A stretch of DNA of 39,389 nt from Desulfobacula sp. (GTDB lineage Bacteria; Desulfobacterota; Desulfobacteria; Desulfobacterales; Desulfobacteraceae). Both the position numbers and the translations under genes were made by a program. Location of the stretch: contig VMSR01000307.1 of the NCBI GenBank assembly GCA_013792075.1, forward strand, positions 1 to 39,389, written 5' to 3'. A model generated the notes under the pieces. That model was given only the letters and a program-made list of their open reading frames with translations. It was not told where the DNA came from and searched no databases. Positions 7,807 to 16,259 of the stretch are shown here, one piece after another. Numbering within the stretch: position 1 is the first letter of the stretch; each line of letters starts with the position of its first letter.

Positions 7807-10236
7807 TTAGGGTTTCGGATTTTTGAAGGTTTCAAAGGCCTCCTCCAGAACCGGCATGCTCAGGTTATACCGTCTGGCACAGGCCAGGGCAGATTCCATG
7901 TCTGCAATGGAGTGCAGGTGAATGCCTTCATTTTTATAGTGCATCTGAATTTTTAAAAGCATTTTGTGTGGGGATTTGCCTTTTTTAACCCCCATTCCGA
8001 TTTTCTGGCCGAATTCTTTCCAGAGGCCGTCAAGGTAAAGGGCCGTCAGGGTTGCTGTCCAGGGGATACTTCCTGCTTCAAAACTTTCGGCATGTCCCCC
8101 TATATTAATGGCCAGGGCTGCAGCCTCATCGGCCACCTGGGCCATGAGATACCCTGTCTGCAGACTGTTCTGGATAATGCCGGCACTTTGGGCGTAATTG
8201 ATCCAAAAGGCATAAATTCTGGACAAGATGTCAGCGGTTTGGGCACCCACGGGATCCTTTGAAATAAAAGGCGACACAAAGGGTGTGTCAAACAGGTCCG
8301 AAAGCAATTCCATGCCGTCATCGGCCCCTGCTAAAATACCCTTTATCAAATGGTTCTCAACCAGGTCTTCGGGAATAATGGGACTGGTCAGTGTATAGAG
8401 CTGGACATCTTTTCTGTTGAATTTTTCCAGCAGATCAGCGGCGGCCAGGTAGGGGATGGTATGGGTGTCGGGTATAAATCCCCGGGTGGCGATCATCAGT
8501 TTAAAGGGCTGGGCCGATACACTGAGGATCTTTTGAAAATTATCCATAAAATCAGATGGCTTTGATGCAATGATCACATCGCTTGCTTTTCTGAAGGCGC
8601 TTGAAAAGTCGCTGGTCACAAATACATTTTTGGGCAGCAGGTTTTCGGAAAACCGGCCTTTCCCATTGCGGTCCCGTCCCATCTTCCGTGCAATCTCAAC
8701 AGATGGGTCAAAGATCGTGAGGCTTGCGTTGTTGTATTTTTTATCGTCTAAAATCCGGTTCCCGATAAGGCATGCAAGGGCAAACCCCCAGTTTCCCGCA
8801 CCCACCACCACAATATTCTGATCAGCCGTGGGAGAATAAAGCCTTCTGTCTGCATGGGTTGCATAATAGGAAAGAGCTGCTTCATCAATCACAACAGGAT
8901 AGCCGTTTTTGTCCCTGGGCCATCTTTTTATGACCCGTCTCCGGGCCAGCATTTCAAGGCCGTCGGCAACAATATCTTTTGCGGAATGGTGTAATATGAA
9001 ATCTTCAAAATCCGGTTTTACCCCAAATGTCTGCAAATGGTATTCTTTTATGGCAGTCATTTCATTGGTAACCGATTCGATTATATCCATCCGGCCTTCT
9101 TTTCTTGCCTTGAGCAGCCCCAGGGCCACAAGCTGGCTGGCCATTATTTTTTTGGACCGTGCAATCTGCTTGATGGCGGACAAGGCCACAAATTCATCCA
9201 GATGGATTCCGCTTTTGTCCTGTTTGTGCTGCTCTTTTAACTGGCTTAAAAGAAAGGGTTTGGGCACCGTCACATAGGCACGGCCATAGAGGTTTTTTGC
9301 AGATTTCCATAAAAAGGTTTTCGGATTAAAGGGTATTCTGAAAAGGGTTCTGAAAAATCCCAGACCCCTGATCCAGCTGACGGAACTTTTCCGGGAGCAC
9401 AGGGGCAGATCTTCGGGCACGGCTGAAAATGACAGGGCTATGGGCTGAACCACAAGGTCCGTGTCAACGTCAATGGCACCCCTTAAGGTGATAAGCCGTT
9501 TGGGGTATCTTAAACTTCCGTCCCGGCTCCTTGCCCCTCCTCTCCAGGCTTCAAGAAAGATGCCCTGCTGCTCTCCGGCCAGGCTGATGGCACGGCAATA
9601 ATTATACAGAGCCGACATCTGGTGTTTGCTGGCACCCTGGCGCAGAACAACATAGGAGCCTGTCATTAAAAGTTTTGCAATGCTTTTAATGGACATCATG
9701 TTCTGGCCTGCTGCAAATACGGGCAGCCCAAGGTACAGGTGCTGCCACAAAATATCCACAAGAAACTCATCCAGATGGGAAGAATGATTGATCAGATATA
9801 CAACGCCCATCCCTTTTTTCCGGTATTCCCTGAGTTCGCTTATGTGGGCAAGATCTCGGCCATCCAGGGAAGTAAAGGGCAGGGTTTTGTTTTGCTGGTC
9901 AAAAACCTGGTTGAACAAAAGGGTCAGGGTGGTTGCCGCATCTATATGGGTTGCCCGGTCATACTTGATTTCAATCTCTTCAACCAGTGTTTCTATCTCG
10001 TGCCTGTCCGGATCTTTTCCCTCTTTTTTTAATTGGGCCATGGTGAGTTCAACGGCCAAAGCACTTATTTTGCCGGCATTTGCCCAGCTTTCCGGAAGAC
10101 CGGAAAAATGGGGGTTCAGTTCTTTTCCGGCCTTGGAGGCGGCAATGGCCCCGGCAATTTTTACAAAATTGATTTTATTGACAGCCCAGTTGATTTTTCC
10201 ATTGAAAAAAGCTGAGATTTTATTTTTTTTCTTCAA
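7807..10236 (-). CDS. Glycerol-3-phosphate acyltransferase fused to a GpsA-like (G3P dehydrogenase) domain
   Basis: 809 residues from a TTG start with GGAG 8 bases upstream. Residues about 110-420 are a PlsB-type acyltransferase: the catalytic HxxxxD motif is His151-Asp156 (NHSSHLDEF), and the acyl-acceptor loop is FLEAWRGGARSRDG (228-240). Residues about 472-805 resemble NAD-dependent glycerol-3-phosphate dehydrogenase, with the nucleotide loop GAGNWGFALA at 479-488. The stretch aligned with the family's GALKN motif reads GAQTAD (664-669), so the catalytic Lys appears absent, and KG in the following motif is RG (584-586). The second domain may be a binding or regulatory module rather than an active dehydrogenase. 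If active, it would feed G3P directly to the acyltransferase for phospholipid synthesis. It is 23 bp downstream of the GcvT-GlyA gene in one operon. Confidence 0.85.
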   Translation of the reverse strand: MKKKNKISAFFNGKINWAVNKINFVKIAGAIAASKAGKELNPHFSGLPESWANAGKISALAVELTMAQLKKEGKDPDRHEIETLVEEIEIKYDRATHIDAATTLTLLFNQVFDQQNKTLPFTSLDGRDLAHISELREYRKKGMGVVYLINHSSHLDEFLVDILWQHLYLGLPVFAAGQNMMSIKSIAKLLMTGSYVVLRQGASKHQMSALYNYCRAISLAGEQQGIFLEAWRGGARSRDGSLRYPKRLITLRGAIDVDTDLVVQPIALSFSAVPEDLPLCSRKSSVSWIRGLGFFRTLFRIPFNPKTFLWKSAKNLYGRAYVTVPKPFLLSQLKEQHKQDKSGIHLDEFVALSAIKQIARSKKIMASQLVALGLLKARKEGRMDIIESVTNEMTAIKEYHLQTFGVKPDFEDFILHHSAKDIVADGLEMLARRRVIKRWPRDKNGYPVVIDEAALSYYATHADRRLYSPTADQNIVVVGAGNWGFALACLIGNRILDDKKYNNASLTIFDPSVEIARKMGRDRNGKGRFSENLLPKNVFVTSDFSSAFRKASDVIIASKPSDFMDNFQKILSVSAQPFKLMIATRGFIPDTHTIPYLAAADLLEKFNRKDVQLYTLTSPIIPEDLVENHLIKGILAGADDGMELLSDLFDTPFVSPFISKDPVGAQTADILSRIYAFWINYAQSAGIIQNSLQTGYLMAQVADEAAALAINIGGHAESFEAGSIPWTATLTALYLDGLWKEFGQKIGMGVKKGKSPHKMLLKIQMHYKNEGIHLHSIADMESALACARRYNLSMPVLEEAFETFKNPKP

Positions 10237-10259
10237 AAAATAGCTCCGTTAAGAAAGAA

Positions 10260-12914
10260 TTACGATTTGAACCCGTCAAACACAGATGCCGATACCATGT
10301 CCAGATCTTCCGGTTTAAAGCAATACTGCATTTCCAGGAAGCTTGCCCTGAAACCGGTCACCGCATCTTTAACACCCATTTGTTTGTGAATCAGGTCTGC
10401 CATGAGGGCGGCAAGGGCCTTGAAATCCGCTTCTTTCATGCCGAACCGTGTCATTTCAGAAACCCCCATGCGAAGGGCGCCCGAAGCGGTAAATCCCTCT
10501 TCCTTTGGGGTTGCCTGGTAGTTGACAATGATGTTGTTTGCTTCCAGGTTTTTGGCAATTTGGGCCCCTTTCCCATACCCCACATTGAGGATGACCTGGT
10601 GGGTTTCGGTATAGGAGATGTCGGGATCTCCCGCCACATCCAGGCCTTCATCCTTCAGGGCCATGGCAAAGGCCTTGGCATTGGAGATGACCTGTTGCTG
10701 GTAGGCGTCCTTAAACTGGTTCATCTCATAGGCCGCAAACAACAGCCCGGTCATGGTGCCCAGGTGATGGTTGCTGACGCTGCCCGGGAAGGTCCGCCGT
10801 TTTATGGCTTCCCACAGGTCATATTGGGGATCATCCGGTAAAAAATTTGAGGCGATCACCCCCCGCTGGGTGCCGAAAAATGTCTTGTGGGTGGAGCCGG
10901 TGACAATGTGGGCGCCTTCCTTTAACGGTTCCTGGAAATGGGGGCCGTAAAGTCCCAGTACATGGGCCATGTCGTATATGATCACACAGGAGGGGGCATG
11001 GGCATCGATCAATTGCCGGATCTGGGCCACGGGCTCCCTGTGGAGGATCATGCTTTTGCCCAGGATCGCAAGCTCGGGCTGGTGGCGTTTAATAAGCTGT
11101 TCACAGGCAGCGATGTCTATTTTATAGGGATTGTCCTTTAAAACCGGGAAATTCACCACCGAAGGTTTTTCCGTTTTCGGGTCCCTGGCCACAAAATCCC
11201 GTAAGGCCCCCATGGGCTGGGCACTTAAATGTCCTCCCCGAATGATATGGTTGTTCATGACCTTGGCAATCCTTCGCTGTTCGCTCTTCCGGTCGGCCCG
11301 GTTTAAAAAGTCCACCAGGGCACTGAAGCATGCGGTGTTGGCCATCTGGCCTGAAATGACCCGGGATTCAACGGCCGCGCATCCCAGAAAGCGTTGGAAT
11401 TCCCGGTTCAAGCGCTGTTCAACCGCTTCTATAAAGGCGGTTCCCTGGTAATAAAACACATCCTCTCCGGAAAAGGCCTTGATTTCCTTATGCTCGGCAT
11501 ACCGGTTGACAGGATCACTGATGGACAACAAACGGGAAAGCCAGGACTGGCTCATCTCGGAAGGAATCAGGTTTATGCACTGGTTCTGGCGCCAGGCGTG
11601 GTTGGAAAGGGCCTTTTTCACCAATGCCTTTGCCTGGTTTTTGATCTCCTCTTTTTGGGGGGGCAAACTTTCCAGTCCCAGCCGGTCATGGGGAATGGAC
11701 CGGACAAAGGGAGGGGCCTCGGAACTCATGTGATAGGGAACCACGATGGCGGTGCAGCGTTTTTTCCGAATTTCGATTTCAAGAATATCTCCCTGGGTCA
11801 GGCGGCTGTCAATGAGGGCCATGGCCACGGCCCTGCGGTTGGGCGCTTCTTCAAAACAAGCGTCAAGACCACTGCCAAGGGCTTCCTGAAAAGGCACCAT
11901 GGTGCCGGAAGTGACATACCCCACCGGCAGGTCTTTGGAAAAAACCCGATACCCTTCCCTGGCAATGCCCTTGCCTGTCACGGCAAGGGATGTGACCATC
12001 CGGGGCAGGGCGGCAATATTGTCAAATTGCCTGTCCACAATGGATTTTAAGGCCAGGTGCTGGGCATAAAGGGCTTGTTTTCCAATAAACTCGCCTTTCA
12101 GGGAAGAAAAGGAAACGGCAAATTTTGACAGCTTGGAGGCAAAAATGGGGATTTCATTGCCGTCATGGTCTGTGCCCAGTTCATGTCCGTACAAGGGGAG
12201 CCCTGCTTCCAGGCGCAGGGTATCCCTGGCACCAAGGCCGATGGGGGCGGCTCCTTTTTCCAAAAGCGTTTCCCAGATCCCAAGGGCATGGCTGTTTTCA
12301 ACAAAGAGCTCAAATCCCAGGGGTTCTCCGGTATACCCTGTCCGGGCCAGATCCACCGGAGCCTTGCCGATGTGAACACAGCTTAAGTTGTTTCTGGCGG
12401 GTTCCGGCAGATGGCCCTGGGTGATGATCTTTTCCATTATGACTTTTGAGGCCGGCCCCTGGAGGGAAATCATGGCGGTTTCAAAGGTTTTGTCCTGCAG
12501 CTCAACTTTTGGAAAATTTTTCAGGTGGCGTTTGAAATGGGCCAGATCCTTTTCCCGGTTGGACGCATTGACCACCAGCAGATATTCATCTGCTTTAAAC
12601 CGGTACAAATAGGCGTCATCAATGGCATAGCCCTGTTCATTCTGGATCAGGGTATACTGACTTTCAAAAATTTCAAGGGCAGCCGCGTTGTTGGTCAGTA
12701 CATGCTGTAAAAAAGGGAGGGTATCAGCTCCTTTAAAATAGAGCCGGCCCATGTGGGATACATCAAAAATCCCTGCCTTTTGGCGGCAGGCCATATGTTC
12801 TGTCATGATACCGGCCGGATATTGAATGGGCATTTCCCATCCGCCGAATTCAACAATGCTGGCAGAAAGGTCCTGGTGTTTTTTGAAAAATACGGTTCTC
12901 AACAGTTCACTCAT
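10260..12914 (-). CDS. Aminomethyltransferase (GcvT) fused to serine hydroxymethyltransferase-like (GlyA) protein
   Basis: 884 residues. Residues 1-390 are GcvT-like: FGGWEMP and FDVSHMG near the N-terminus, and the catalytic acid Asp99/Asp100 in GYAIDDAYLY. Residues about 415-865 are a PLP-dependent SHMT-like domain: LIPSEMS in place of the usual LIASEN, RYAEHKE, YDMAHVLGLYG, and the PLP Lys677 in GSTHKTFFGTQRG. GcvT releases methylene-tetrahydrofolate from the aminomethyl lipoyl H-protein; SHMT condenses it with glycine to serine (or the reverse), so the fusion can channel one-carbon units between glycine and serine. The SHMT half is divergent in several signature positions, so substrate or folate preference may differ. 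No gcvH or gcvP is near. GGGGG lies upstream of the ATG at 12914. Confidence 0.88.
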   Translation of the reverse strand: MSELLRTVFFKKHQDLSASIVEFGGWEMPIQYPAGIMTEHMACRQKAGIFDVSHMGRLYFKGADTLPFLQHVLTNNAAALEIFESQYTLIQNEQGYAIDDAYLYRFKADEYLLVVNASNREKDLAHFKRHLKNFPKVELQDKTFETAMISLQGPASKVIMEKIITQGHLPEPARNNLSCVHIGKAPVDLARTGYTGEPLGFELFVENSHALGIWETLLEKGAAPIGLGARDTLRLEAGLPLYGHELGTDHDGNEIPIFASKLSKFAVSFSSLKGEFIGKQALYAQHLALKSIVDRQFDNIAALPRMVTSLAVTGKGIAREGYRVFSKDLPVGYVTSGTMVPFQEALGSGLDACFEEAPNRRAVAMALIDSRLTQGDILEIEIRKKRCTAIVVPYHMSSEAPPFVRSIPHDRLGLESLPPQKEEIKNQAKALVKKALSNHAWRQNQCINLIPSEMSQSWLSRLLSISDPVNRYAEHKEIKAFSGEDVFYYQGTAFIEAVEQRLNREFQRFLGCAAVESRVISGQMANTACFSALVDFLNRADRKSEQRRIAKVMNNHIIRGGHLSAQPMGALRDFVARDPKTEKPSVVNFPVLKDNPYKIDIAACEQLIKRHQPELAILGKSMILHREPVAQIRQLIDAHAPSCVIIYDMAHVLGLYGPHFQEPLKEGAHIVTGSTHKTFFGTQRGVIASNFLPDDPQYDLWEAIKRRTFPGSVSNHHLGTMTGLLFAAYEMNQFKDAYQQQVISNAKAFAMALKDEGLDVAGDPDISYTETHQVILNVGYGKGAQIAKNLEANNIIVNYQATPKEEGFTASGALRMGVSEMTRFGMKEADFKALAALMADLIHKQMGVKDAVTGFRASFLEMQYCFKPEDLDMVSASVFDGFKS

Positions 12915-13489
12915 GACGCCCCCATAAATAGTTTGGATTATTCGTTTCTATTTTTCCTGTTTAAAAATAGAAAACCGTAATCCAAACGCAAGGCTCTGTC
13001 AATGAATAACCTGTTTGCGTCCAGGGCCAACGCATGTAATTTATAGAGGTATAGTTGTTCATGATACCTGCAACCCGGCCAGGGGTGGGCAAGGGGGATT
13101 CCATTAAATCTTTGGTCCTCGTCCGTGAGGACCAAAGAAGCGGATCTGGCCGCGGCCTTTGTCGTCCTGACGCCACGTCCAGATACGCCATTCCACCCCC
13201 TTACCCACCCCTGGCCTAGCCCCCATGGAACCCATAGCCCTTTTATTTCCAATTCAGCAACGAGGTTATGAAATCTTGTAAAATTGAATGGGAGACATGG
13301 ACTGAATTTAAGAACAATACCCCAGGATAAAATCATGTTTGTATATTGAGTGGCCTTTGACAATGGCTGGAAAGGGAGTTCTATCAATGTATAAAGTTTC
13401 CTGTTGAAATTTCTAAAAAAGGAATGCTAATGTCCAATAAGGTTAATTGCTGTTTAATGTGTGGTTGTTAATCCCCTTAACTGGAGGAA
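12915..13489. repeat. Gene-poor stretch with nested inverted repeats (MITE/REP-like)
   Basis: No convincing gene is seen here. Two palindromic structures occur. First, arms 12931-12955 and 12963-12987 pair over 21 of 25 positions around a 7-base loop, immediately upstream of the gcvT-glyA start. Second, arms 13077-13104 and 13188-13216 are imperfect inverted repeats built on GGCCAGGGGTGGG. These enclose a perfect 11-bp hairpin (13110-13120 with 13127-13137) and a weaker hairpin (13141-13149 with 13179-13187). The layout would fold into a branched RNA or cruciform. It could be a miniature mobile element or a non-coding RNA; no transposase is linked to it. Confidence 0.55.
13110..13137. repeat. 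Perfect 11-bp hairpin inside the repeat element
   Basis: CTTTGGTCCTC at 13110-13120 is followed by a six-base loop and its exact complement GAGGACCAAAG at 13127-13137. It is not followed by a T run on either strand, so it is unlikely to be an ordinary terminator. Confidence 0.7.
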
Positions 13490-13492
13490 ATG

Positions 13493-13831
13493 ATGAGAGA
13501 AAAGAAACGTGCTTACGGTATCTTTTGTTTTTTGTCCGGTATTCTTTTTGCCTCTGCTGTAATGTTCTTCGTGCTCACGGTGCCAAGGGCGGATGCCGAT
13601 TCAGGATTCGACTGCATGAAGAGCGTCCTAAAAGCTTATGGATACAGCAAGAAAATACCCAGCCCGACCATTGATATCGTTTATGATATACCGTCCTGCC
13701 TTGGCGGCTATGGCTACCACATGACGGCTGTCTCTACATGGCAAGGCAAAGTCAGGGTCACATACCAATCGTCCCAGGCTAAGGGTGCGTTTTCTGGAAA
13801 CAGCGGCAGCAATCAGGTAAATCCGTTCTAA
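13493..13831 (+). CDS. Small secreted or membrane-anchored protein, unknown function
   Basis: 112 residues from the ATG at 13493, which sits 5 bases after GGAGG (a second ATG at 13490 is too close). The N-terminus has basic residues (REKKR) and one hydrophobic segment at about 9-29, followed by VPRADADSG, which looks like a signal peptidase region. The remainder contains two Cys (in DCMKS and PSCLGGYG) that could form a disulfide, and a Gly/Ser/Asn-rich tail. No family was recognised. It stands alone between two repeat-rich regions, so it may belong to a mobile or recently acquired segment. Confidence 0.6.
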   Translation: MREKKRAYGIFCFLSGILFASAVMFFVLTVPRADADSGFDCMKSVLKAYGYSKKIPSPTIDIVYDIPSCLGGYGYHMTAVSTWQGKVRVTYQSSQAKGAFSGNSGSNQVNPF

Positions 13832-14572
13832 CCTGACTGTGGTCGTATTTGTCTGGCCCTTTCCCTTACCCTGGGCATAGACATGGACAAGCCGCAGATG
13901 TTTAAGGTTAAAAGTCCACTTATTAATATAAAATCATTCGATTTTGAAATTTTAAAAATCTGATATTGCCTGCCGAGTTACAAGTTCTATATAGCTTAGG
14001 CAGCAGTGGGGAGAAGAGCTGAAGCAGCGGAATGCTCCTTGCCCTGCCGATGCCGAGGTTGTGGTATTGATTCAATTTCTACATGCGATTGCCCTGGAAT
14101 ATGGGCAGCAACTCTCGGTAAACAGGCTTCATAACGCCTTGCCCATATAAATTTTAATCTGCTGTCAAAGAAAAGGTCACCATAACCCGTTCCGGCCTGG
14201 TCAACTTGCCTGCTCTGGCGGGTCGATAATCTTTTCCAACATGGATTCCCAGCTTACAAATATCATAAATCGAATTGCGGAGTTGAGCACATGGCAACTA
14301 GTTCCGGTTGGATTGCCTTGGCGGAGCATTTTAGGACAGGTTGTTACAGGCTCTGGTGGACCTAACGTTAAGTGGCGGGAATTGTTTGAGCGCAGCGAGT
14401 TTTTCCGCCACAAGTGCAGTCCGGCATAGAGCCTGTCACCTGGCCTATCCAGCGACAGAAAGGCAATCCGACCGGAACGGGTATAAGGTTTTGTATTAAA
14501 AATCTACATGCGATTACACGGACACCCCCGGTATCTGGCGACCACTTAACCATTAAAAATGTATAATACCCC
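13832..14572. repeat. Gene-poor stretch with nested inverted and direct repeats
   Basis: No gene with good coding signs is visible. Features seen: a hairpin with perfect 9-bp arms 14099-14107 and 14140-14148; a long nested palindrome with arms 14301-14319/14460-14478 (18 of 19 pairs), 14346-14354/14428-14436 (9 of 9) and 14372-14378/14405-14411 (7 of 7); an 11-bp inverted pair 14185-14195/14472-14482; and a 12-bp direct repeat CTACATGCGATT at 14079-14090 and 14504-14515. The centre of the palindrome resembles REP-type repeats of proteobacteria. Origin as a MITE or a REP/BIME cluster is inferred. Confidence 0.55.
14301..14478. repeat. 178-bp nested palindrome (REP/MITE candidate)
   Basis: Three pairs of complementary arms lie in nested order, from outer 14301-14319/14460-14478 to inner 14372-14378/14405-14411, so the whole segment can form one long interrupted stem. 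No coding sequence fits it. Confidence 0.65.
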
Positions 14573-14601
14573 TTGACACTGATATTTTTCTTTAATATAT
14601 A
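14573..14601 (+). promoter_or_regulatory. Sigma-70 type promoter of the padR/catabolic operon
   Basis: TTGACA at 14573-14578 and TATATA at 14596-14601 are separated by exactly 17 bases, close to the consensus. The start codon of padR is 64 bases further on. Confidence 0.7.
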
Positions 14602-14628
14602 CTTTCTATATATAAAGAATATATATTA
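14593..14628. promoter_or_regulatory. 36-bp AT-rich dyad, likely PadR operator
   Basis: Arms 14593-14610 and 14611-14628 are reverse complements except for three positions. The dyad covers the -10 element and the probable transcription start, where binding would block RNA polymerase. PadR-family repressors usually bind such AT-rich dyads at their own promoter, so autoregulation is inferred. Confidence 0.65.
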
Positions 14629-14664
14629 TACACATAACAATTTGCCGCGTATCAGGAAAACATT

Positions 14665-15234
14665 ATGTCATTAAAGTATTCAATCCTCGGCCTGCTGCAC
14701 TATGAAGATATGCACGGCTATCGCATCAAAGAACATATTGAGAAAAATTTTGGCCACATGTGGTCCATTAATTTTGGCCAGATCTATCCGAACCTTAAAA
14801 AGCTGGAACAGGAAGGCCTGGTTTCCATGGGCGAAGCGGTTCAGAATGGCCAGAAAGGGCCGCCTAAAAAATTATATTCAGTGACCCCAAAAGGCAAACA
14901 AGAGTTTCTTACCTGGCTGGAACAATCCCCGGAAAAAAGCATGTTGTTGAGGGATCCATTTTTAATGCGGTTTGTGTTTTTCGGATTCGGGGATACTAAA
15001 ATTGCCATAGGGCTTATTGATGAGCAGATCGCCGCCTATGAAGATCAATTGCATCATCGTCAGCAGAACAAGAAAAGATGGCAGTCAAAGGACATATTTG
15101 TCAATCAGGTGGCTGAGCTGGGTATTGAAATGAATAGCATGTTTCTGACCTGGCTCAAATCGACCCGCAAAAAACTGGTTGAGACCATTCCCATGGATAC
15201 AATGAATGAAATGGATAAAGAGGCAAGCGAATGA
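14665..15234 (+). CDS. PadR family transcriptional regulator
   Basis: 189 residues. Residues 1-85 form the PadR winged helix (SILGLLHYEDMHGYRIKEHIE, then FGQIYPNLKKLEQEGLV and KKLYSVTPKGK). Residues about 95-175 are the helical dimerisation region of the Vir_act_alpha_C type. PadR proteins are usually repressors released by small phenolic or other hydrophobic ligands. It is the first gene of the long plus-strand cluster and its stop overlaps the start of the next gene by ATGA. The dyad at 14593-14628 is its likely target. Confidence 0.88.
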   Translation: MSLKYSILGLLHYEDMHGYRIKEHIEKNFGHMWSINFGQIYPNLKKLEQEGLVSMGEAVQNGQKGPPKKLYSVTPKGKQEFLTWLEQSPEKSMLLRDPFLMRFVFFGFGDTKIAIGLIDEQIAAYEDQLHHRQQNKKRWQSKDIFVNQVAELGIEMNSMFLTWLKSTRKKLVETIPMDTMNEMDKEASE

Positions 15235-16217
15235 CATATTCAGGCATCTCCCTTGTTACGGGCGCAGCAGGGTTTCTTGGCAGTCATGTGGTTGAGTGTC
15301 TTACAAAAAAAGGGGTTAAGGTCAGGGCGACAGCCCGGCCCCGGCAGGACACCTCTTTTTTTGAGCGTTTGGGGGTGGCCTATGTGGGTGCGGATTTGTC
15401 AAATCCTTCCACCCTTTTGCCGTTGTTTGAGGGGAATGTGGACCGGGTGTTCCATTTGGGCGCCATTTGTAATTTTTCAACCCCCTATGAAAAACTATAC
15501 CCCGTCAATGTCAAAGGGGTGGAAGCGATTACCCGGCTGGCATTGGAGAACAAGGTCAAAAAATTTATCCATGTGACTTCCACCAGCGTATATGGATACT
15601 ATAACGGGACTCCCTATACGGAAAAAGATATCCGGCATCCTGAAAATGATTACGGCAGAAGCAAACGGGATGGTGAGGATGTGCTGTTCAAAAGAATGGA
15701 ACAGGGCCTTGCCGCCATCATCGTCCGTCCGTGCACGGTATACGGGCCAAGGTGCACGGACGGTGCTGGCAAGGTGTTTTCCCGTCCCAGCTCCATTGCA
15801 GCCATTCCCGGAAACGGCAGACAGCTTTTGTCCAATATCCGGGCCGAAGATGTTGCAGCAGCCTTGTATTATTTGTCGGAAAAAGAAGATCTCACAGGAG
15901 AGGTCTTTAATATTAGTGAGGATACCTATCCGACCCTTGGGGATGCCTTGAAACTTGCGGCCGAAACATTCGGTTCAAGACCTCCCAAAATCAGGCTTCC
16001 ATTGTCTCTGGTGAAACTGATGGCAAGGATAGACGGCATGGTTTCAGGCGTTAAAGGAACAATTCCCGAACTGGAGTATGAGGCTGTCAGATATCTCTAC
16101 CAGGATTATGTGGTCGATAACAGCAAACTCAAACAGACCGGGTTTAAACTGACATATCCGGATTTTTATGAATCAATGAAGCAGTTGGGAGAAATTTATC
16201 GCAGCGCACGTGTGTAA
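15231..16217 (+). CDS. NAD(P)-dependent epimerase/dehydratase-type extended SDR
   Basis: 328 residues. The cofactor loop is TGAAGFLGSHV (residues 10-20) and the catalytic pair is in YGRSK, with an upstream VTSTSVYG. The C-terminal region (250-328) is the variable substrate domain. Extended SDRs include sugar epimerases, 3-beta-hydroxysteroid type dehydrogenases and cinnamoyl/dihydroflavonol-type reductases, so the substrate cannot be told from sequence alone. It is translationally coupled to padR, which suggests it shares the effector or pathway controlled by that regulator. Confidence 0.85.
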   Translation: MTYSGISLVTGAAGFLGSHVVECLTKKGVKVRATARPRQDTSFFERLGVAYVGADLSNPSTLLPLFEGNVDRVFHLGAICNFSTPYEKLYPVNVKGVEAITRLALENKVKKFIHVTSTSVYGYYNGTPYTEKDIRHPENDYGRSKRDGEDVLFKRMEQGLAAIIVRPCTVYGPRCTDGAGKVFSRPSSIAAIPGNGRQLLSNIRAEDVAAALYYLSEKEDLTGEVFNISEDTYPTLGDALKLAAETFGSRPPKIRLPLSLVKLMARIDGMVSGVKGTIPELEYEAVRYLYQDYVVDNSKLKQTGFKLTYPDFYESMKQLGEIYRSARV

Positions 16218-16259
16218 ACATAACCCCCGGGGTTTTTAACACCGGACAAAGGAGGCAGG

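Noticed and set aside
12915-13080. Glycine riboswitch ahead of gcvT-glyA
   Set aside because: The conserved glycine riboswitch core was not found; only the inverted repeat is seen.
12938-13387. 149-residue reading frame on the minus strand
   Set aside because: It runs through both inverted-repeat elements, has no ribosome site and no recognisable domain; the open frame follows from the repeat composition.
14241-14429. Short plus-strand frame ending in RELFERSEFFRH
   Set aside because: This type of peptide is what REP-like repeats give when translated, and it lies inside the nested palindrome.
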